Of a DNA stretch of 19,645 nucleotides, positions 15,724-19,645 are shown in pieces; within the stretch, counting starts at the first letter, position 1; each line of letters opens with the position of its first letter. This DNA is from Candidatus Poribacteria bacterium (lineage in GTDB: Bacteria > Poribacteria > WGA-4E > UBA9662). Where the stretch lies: assembly GCA_002699335.1 (NCBI GenBank), contig PACG01000137.1, positions 13,172 to 32,816 on the forward strand, given 5' to 3'. The notes under the pieces were generated by a model. It was not told the origin of the DNA, searched no databases, and saw only the letters and a program-made list of their open reading frames with translations. A program made the position numbers and the translations under genes.

Positions 15724-17529
15724 TTACTTCAGTTGTTGGCGTGCTAGGTTCAGGTTTTTGCGTAAAACACGGCTTTTAGGAACCAATTTTAAGCCATCTT
15801 CAAGTTGGCGAATACCTTCTTTAACTTTCCCCTCATTGAGCAGTTTGACAGCCTGATTATTATAATATCCCTCTGCTATGGCTTCGAACTTACGTCGGTT
15901 ATTCCTGGATTTACTAATTCCTTGGATCATCACCCATCTACCCTGAGCAGCTTCACCTTTCTTGAGCGCAAAGTCCGCCCACTCAAGCATAGTAGCATCC
16001 CAATTGTTGATGAGTGTTTTCCCACTAGGTTTAATCTTCAACCCTCGTTCCAATATCTGTACGGCTTCCTCAAACTGTTTCAATTTGGCTAATTCCAAGG
16101 ACCAGTTGTTGTAGATGGAGGCTTTCGCATCCAGGATCTGGTTTGAATTTGGCATCTCCTTAACACCTTGGTCCAGTATGTCTATAGCGGGGAGGAATTT
16201 TCTTTGCTTGGCTAATTTCTGGGCTGGATCGATGTAAGCAAAGGCCAACGCTTCCAATAGTACTTTGTCGTTGGGTTTTGTTTTCAGGGCTTGCTGGAAG
16301 ATCTGAGCCGATTTTTCAAATGGCAGATTCCTAGCTGATTCGATCACCATATTAACGCTGAGTTTGTCGAAAACATCTTCCTTGGGCAGCATTTTCTTAG
16401 CCATTTCGATAGATCGGCTAGCTAAATCAAACTGATGTTTTTTTATCGCAGTTTGAATTTGATCGATGTAGGCTGCTCGCAAATTTTGTTGCAATCGCCT
16501 GTCTCGTGGATAGAGTTGAATCCCTTTTTCAACGACCTGAATACCCTGTTTAAACTGTTTGGACTTCAGTAGATGGTAACTCCAGTTGACATAGACGTTG
16601 TACTGGAGTTCGGCCGGCTGTTTCATTGGGAATAGTTGTTGGCTCTTCTCGATGACATAGAGTGCATCCTGATAGCGTTTGGCGTGATCGAGTGAGATGA
16701 TGTAGTTGGCCAAACCGCTTTCCCACGTATTGACAGTTCGTGGCAAATCAGCTGCCAACTGCCAACTGAGGTAGAGAACCTTAGCTGCTTCCGCATGTTT
16801 TTTTTGATCGCTGAGTGTTTTGTAGCGGTTAGAACAAATTAAGGCAACCATCTGCCGATCCCCAATCTCGGTTCGCGCCTGATAGTCTCGTTGGGGCACA
16901 TAGATAAAACCTGTTAAACGGCCAAACTGATCCAGGATATCTTTGCGAGCTGAGGGATCGAAACCGTACTGTATAGTTGTTTCAATATCGATTTTTTGGT
17001 TGGGCAATTTAAGTTGGGAAAAGACGTGGTCTTTAACTACGACACCGGTGATGTTAATACCGAACTTGCGGCAAATAGCAGCGTACAGAATTGATGAAGA
17101 TACGCAGTTAAAGTCATGATTTCGCAGCATCGCATCAATTCGGGTCTGGTTAGATTTGTAGGTGCGAAAAAAGTGGGTATGCAGCCCATCCAAAATAAAC
17201 TCGGCCAGTCCGGATTTGGGAGGGGGTACTTTTTCGGCCTGGATTGCAGCCGAGATATCTCGCCCAACTTGATCCACAGTTTGTTTTAACTGTGTCATTT
17301 CACTGGCTGAGACCCCTGAAGTAATCAGAGCAAAGGTAACGTAATTCTCATAGGAATAAGGTTCATTAGTTTCTATCATCCGCTTCTCCGCTTCAGACAG
17401 CGTTAGGATGTAAGCCAATTCTTTTTCAATGGAGGGCGAACCAAATCCACTAACGGGCATAATGACTATAAAAAAAACGGGCCAATAGATCCAATCCAGC
17501 CCAAGGTCGGCAAGCTTACCATTGATCAA
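15724..17529 (-). CDS. Membrane-anchored transglutaminase-like/TPR protein
   Basis: I know no named homologue. From the TTG at 17529 it has 601 residues. Residues 13-27 (DWIYWPVFFIVIMPV) form a hydrophobic signal or anchor. Residues about 105-185 resemble the transglutaminase-like fold of SirB1 type: C142 in FNCVSSSILYAAICRKFGI, H168 in VVVKDHVFSQL and an acidic residue (D181 or E183) in KIDIETT form a plausible Cys/His/acid triad. From about 255 to the end run many TPR-like helix pairs (for example EEAVQILERGLKIKP and EGIRQLEDGLKLVP). The role is unknown; an exported or periplasmic protein-binding or peptidase-like function is an inference. The start is unsure: a TTG at 17574 would lie upstream of the predicted transcription start and overlap the opposite gene, while an ATG at 17460 would lose the hydrophobic segment. 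None has a ribosome site. Confidence 0.75.
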   Translation of the reverse strand: MINGKLADLGLDWIYWPVFFIVIMPVSGFGSPSIEKELAYILTLSEAEKRMIETNEPYSYENYVTFALITSGVSASEMTQLKQTVDQVGRDISAAIQAEKVPPPKSGLAEFILDGLHTHFFRTYKSNQTRIDAMLRNHDFNCVSSSILYAAICRKFGINITGVVVKDHVFSQLKLPNQKIDIETTIQYGFDPSARKDILDQFGRLTGFIYVPQRDYQARTEIGDRQMVALICSNRYKTLSDQKKHAEAAKVLYLSWQLAADLPRTVNTWESGLANYIISLDHAKRYQDALYVIEKSQQLFPMKQPAELQYNVYVNWSYHLLKSKQFKQGIQVVEKGIQLYPRDRRLQQNLRAAYIDQIQTAIKKHQFDLASRSIEMAKKMLPKEDVFDKLSVNMVIESARNLPFEKSAQIFQQALKTKPNDKVLLEALAFAYIDPAQKLAKQRKFLPAIDILDQGVKEMPNSNQILDAKASIYNNWSLELAKLKQFEEAVQILERGLKIKPSGKTLINNWDATMLEWADFALKKGEAAQGRWVMIQGISKSRNNRRKFEAIAEGYYNNQAVKLLNEGKVKEGIRQLEDGLKLVPKSRVLRKNLNLARQQLK

Positions 17530-17550
17530 AAAATAAAACCGTGTTAGAAT
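17522..17550 (+). promoter_or_regulatory. Promoter of the enolase-superfamily gene, predicted leaderless
   Basis: TTGATC (17522-17527), a 17-base spacer, then TAGAAT (17545-17550) preceded by TGT, so also an extended -10. Counting six bases after the -10 puts +1 on 17557, the A of the ATG. No Shine-Dalgarno sequence exists there. Confidence 0.6.
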
Positions 17551-17574
17551 AAAATTATGGGAGCAATTCGTCAA
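17546..17574 (-). promoter_or_regulatory. Opposite-facing promoter for the TPR gene sharing the -10 region
   Basis: On the minus strand TTGACG (17574-17569) is followed after 17 bases by TATTCT (17551-17546). Its -10 covers the same base pairs as the rightward TAGAAT. The predicted +1 is about 17539, ten bases before the in-frame TTG at 17529. Confidence 0.4.
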
Positions 17575-18681
17575 GTTGAAGTTTTTCCCGTTAAAGTAGG
17601 TTTAAAAACCTCGTTTAAGATCGGTACCGGTTTTGTCGGCGATGCTACGTCGGCAGGTGATCATCTATTTGTCAAAATTACGACTGATGGAGGAGTTGTC
17701 GGTTGGGGTGAACAACGCGCTTTACCCTCCTGGAGTTACGAAACTATCGCCTCAATGGTGACAACCATTCGAGATTATATCGCTCCGATTTTGGTCGGGG
17801 CCGATCCGTTTCAAGTAAATCAGATTCATCATCAGATCAGCCAGACTCTCAAACCTGCGGTCAGCAATGGACACCCTTTTGCCTTAGCTGCTGTCGATAT
17901 CGCTTTGCACGATCTGATCGGTCGGATGCTGAACGTACCGATTCATGTTCTGCTAGGTGGCAAAAGACAATCGAAGATACCGCTTTGCTATGCGCTGAGC
18001 ATCGATACCCCAGTAGTAATGGCGCTCCAAGCCCAAGCTCTCGATCCGTGTCGGCATTTCAAGGTCAAAGTAGGAGGCGAACCGGGAGCAGACGAAGCGA
18101 GACTTCGCGCTGTCGCTGAGGCCGTTCCAGATGCTCAATTATGGATTGATGCCAACCAAAGTTACGTTCCATCACAAGCTATCGACTTGCTCCGTCGGAT
18201 AACAGATCTACAGCAGGTCAAAGTTTTTGAACAGCCGGTTCCTAGTCCAGACTGGTTTGGGCTAAAACGCGTACGAGAAAATACCCATATTCCAATTGCA
18301 GTGGATGAAGGGTGCTTCTCTAGTTATGATCTAGCTAAGATTGTTCAACTTGAATGTGTAGATGCCGTTGTACTGAAAGTCTGCAAATCAGGTGGTCTTC
18401 GGCAGTGTCTAAAGACAGCACATCTAGCGGAAGCCCACTCGATTGAACTGTTTGGCAGTGGTTTGACGGAAGCGGGTATCGGTTTCATCGCTTCGGTACA
18501 TCTATTCTCCACTTTAGATCTGGTGTTCCCACCAGAACTGAATGCCCCTGCCTTTCTGGATCATTTGGTCACCACAACTAGCTTGACCATCGACCAAGCT
18601 GTAGTTGAAGTGCCAGATACTGCTGGACTTGGTATTAGACCAGACCTGGATTACATTTCCGCCCACAGTTTCCAACTTTAA
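17557..18681 (+). CDS. Mandelate racemase/muconate lactonizing enzyme family protein (enolase superfamily)
   Basis: A 374-residue enolase-superfamily enzyme that removes a proton next to a carboxylate, with Mg2+. The N-terminal capping domain starts at once (IRQVEVFPVKV), which supports this ATG. In the barrel the acid/base pair is K169-x-K171 (FKVKVGG) on one face and K274 (VVLKVCKSGG) on the other. The metal ligands are D198 (WIDAN), E225 (FEQPV) and D250 (AVDEG). The two-lysine arrangement and numbering are those of the muconate-cycloisomerase subgroup, which includes cycloisomerases, o-succinylbenzoate synthases and dipeptide epimerases, and not of mandelate racemase proper. The substrate cannot be told. 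No menaquinone or beta-ketoadipate genes are nearby; a cupin and a short-chain dehydrogenase follow, suggesting catabolism of an acid or sugar acid. The mRNA is predicted to be leaderless. Confidence 0.88.
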   Translation: MGAIRQVEVFPVKVGLKTSFKIGTGFVGDATSAGDHLFVKITTDGGVVGWGEQRALPSWSYETIASMVTTIRDYIAPILVGADPFQVNQIHHQISQTLKPAVSNGHPFALAAVDIALHDLIGRMLNVPIHVLLGGKRQSKIPLCYALSIDTPVVMALQAQALDPCRHFKVKVGGEPGADEARLRAVAEAVPDAQLWIDANQSYVPSQAIDLLRRITDLQQVKVFEQPVPSPDWFGLKRVRENTHIPIAVDEGCFSSYDLAKIVQLECVDAVVLKVCKSGGLRQCLKTAHLAEAHSIELFGSGLTEAGIGFIASVHLFSTLDLVFPPELNAPAFLDHLVTTTSLTIDQAVVEVPDTAGLGIRPDLDYISAHSFQL

Positions 18682-18734
18682 CTTAATATTATAGCACACT
18701 CGAGCTATTCCAAATTAACTGATAGGAGTTAACA

Positions 18735-19151
18735 ATGGCAAAAATTACCATGTTTAAAGGGTATGAAGGGGAACCACCATTCCCCAAACCAGAGGAGAAG
18801 GTCTTACCCAATATAGTGACAGCGCAAGATGGTGTTCCCGTCAAATATCCAGATTGTGACGGTCTCGGCATACGGATTGTTCATCCGGCTAATCCAAACG
18901 CGCCAGCCGAAAATTTGGGCTTGGTGATATTCTACATTCCACCCCACGTTCTTCTGGAGCCAGGTAGCCACTATACCGAGGAATGTTATGTCATTTTGAA
19001 AGGGGAAGGAACCATGACCCTAGCAGGAGAAGAGGTAGCTGTCAAGGCTGGAATGTTTATTCACTTGCCCCCTTGGTGCGAGCACGGCATCGAAAACACA
19101 GGCAACGAAACGATGGAAGTTCTGATTTGCACCTCGCCGCCTAACCCATAA
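18735..19151 (+). CDS. Single-domain cupin protein
   Basis: A 138-residue cupin_2-type beta-barrel, probably cytosolic, with no signal peptide. Function is unknown; small cupins next to sugar-acid enzymes are often isomerases, dioxygenases or sensors. Motif 1 can be read as SHYTEECYVILKGEG, with H79, then E83 and G90 at the expected spacing. The first of the two usual histidines is replaced by G77. Motif 2 runs from G106 through P112 to H117 and N121. Three of the four usual metal ligands (H79, E83, H117) remain, so metal binding may be altered. The 60 residues before the barrel are an extension without a recognised domain. TAGGAG seven bases before the ATG fixes the start. It sits 53 bases after the enolase-superfamily gene and 15 before the dehydrogenase gene, likely one operon. 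Confidence 0.85.
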   Translation: MAKITMFKGYEGEPPFPKPEEKVLPNIVTAQDGVPVKYPDCDGLGIRIVHPANPNAPAENLGLVIFYIPPHVLLEPGSHYTEECYVILKGEGTMTLAGEEVAVKAGMFIHLPPWCEHGIENTGNETMEVLICTSPPNP

Positions 19152-19166
19152 GCAATTGAGTCTCCA

Positions 19167-19645
19167 GTGAAAGTTGAACTTCAAGGAAAAGTTGCGTTGG
19201 TAACGGGCGCGGCCAGAGGAATTGGGAAGGCAATTGCCAACAAGCTCGCACAAAACGCTGCTACTGTCATCTTTGCCGACATCGATTATCCATTAGTACA
19301 ACAGACCGCCGGTCAAGCCGACCAACAATTTGAATCTAGCTGCCAACCGCTGCAGATGGATGTACGGGATCCAGAACAGGTCGAGCAGGGCATCCAACAT
19401 ATCTTGACAGGCTTTGGTCATCTCGATATTTTAATTAACAACGCGGGCGTTAATACGCTAGCTCACCGGGTCAACATCGATCAGTTTCCGTTAGCTGAAT
19501 GGCAACAAATCCTGGATGTCGATCTAACCGGTCTGTTCACTGTCAGTCAATACGCCAGCCGTCCGATGATTGCCCAACAACAGGGACGGATCGTCAACAT
19601 CGCCTCAGTTGCAGGTTTGGTTCCATTACGGTTGCAGTGTGCTTT
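19167..19645 (+). CDS. Short-chain dehydrogenase/reductase, N-terminal part (runs off window)
   Basis: The first 159 residues of a classical SDR oxidoreductase; the rest lies beyond the window. From the GTG at 19167 the frame opens with VELQGKVALVTG, the usual family start. The cofactor loop TGAARGIG is at residues 13-20, and D38 at the end of strand two (FADID) favours NAD over NADP. NNAG is at 91-94, and S147 in NIASVAG is the catalytic serine. The YxxxK pair would be just past the end. No clear ribosome site precedes the GTG, which stands 15 bases after the cupin stop, so coupling to cupin translation is likely. The substrate is unknown; FabG-like acyl reductase activity is less likely than catabolic alcohol or sugar dehydrogenase activity given the D38 and the neighbours. 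Confidence 0.9.
   Translation, partial: MKVELQGKVALVTGAARGIGKAIANKLAQNAATVIFADIDYPLVQQTAGQADQQFESSCQPLQMDVRDPEQVEQGIQHILTGFGHLDILINNAGVNTLAHRVNIDQFPLAEWQQILDVDLTGLFTVSQYASRPMIAQQQGRIVNIASVAGLVPLRLQCA

Noticed and set aside
8068..18829. Shared 13-mer TGACAGCGCAAGA before htrA (8068-8080) and inside the cupin gene (18817-18829)
   Set aside because: One copy is coding sequence and flanks do not match; two occurrences of this length in one window are best taken as chance.

Overview
The window is ordinary bacterial chromosome, densely coded on both strands, with 14 protein genes, no RNA genes, no mobile elements and no stretch over 300 bases without a gene. The organism cannot be fixed from this sequence. 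It is a bacterium of middling GC with Shine-Dalgarno led genes, a squalene-hopene-cyclase-like enzyme, and an enolase-superfamily/cupin/SDR cassette. Such cassettes are common in uncultivated marine or sponge-associated lineages such as Poribacteria, but that is a weak guess.

Positions 1-6582 (+) hold the 2-oxoglutarate/glutamate node: the 3' end of gltB, then gltD, a divergent citrate-synthase-family protein, NADP isocitrate dehydrogenase (icd) and malate dehydrogenase (mdh). Together they would make citrate, convert it through isocitrate to 2-oxoglutarate, regenerate oxaloacetate, and turn 2-oxoglutarate plus glutamine into glutamate. A strong intrinsic terminator closes the block at 6602-6636. 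hisS and an HtrA/DegP-type periplasmic protease follow on the same strand to 9761.

Positions 9815-17529 (-) hold four genes: a large YdiJ-like FAD/Fe-S 2-hydroxyacid dehydrogenase that converges on htrA, a divergent class II terpene cyclase, purQ, and a membrane-anchored protein joining a transglutaminase-like Cys/His domain to TPR repeats. They are not an obvious pathway, and purQ has its own candidate promoter.

Positions 17557-19645 (+) hold an enolase-superfamily enzyme of the muconate-cycloisomerase subgroup, a one-domain cupin and the start of a short-chain dehydrogenase that runs off the window. They look like a small catabolic cassette.

The most notable regulatory feature lies between 17522 and 17574. 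Two near-consensus sigma70-type promoters point in opposite directions with their -10 elements on top of each other. The rightward one places its predicted start of transcription exactly on the A of the ATG of the enolase-superfamily gene, so that mRNA is predicted to be leaderless. The most notable proteins are the citrate-synthase-like protein, with its catalytic triad kept inside an otherwise unusual sequence, and the terpene cyclase, with DXDD kept but squalene-type segments shortened. I found no defence system, CRISPR array, phage or transposon.
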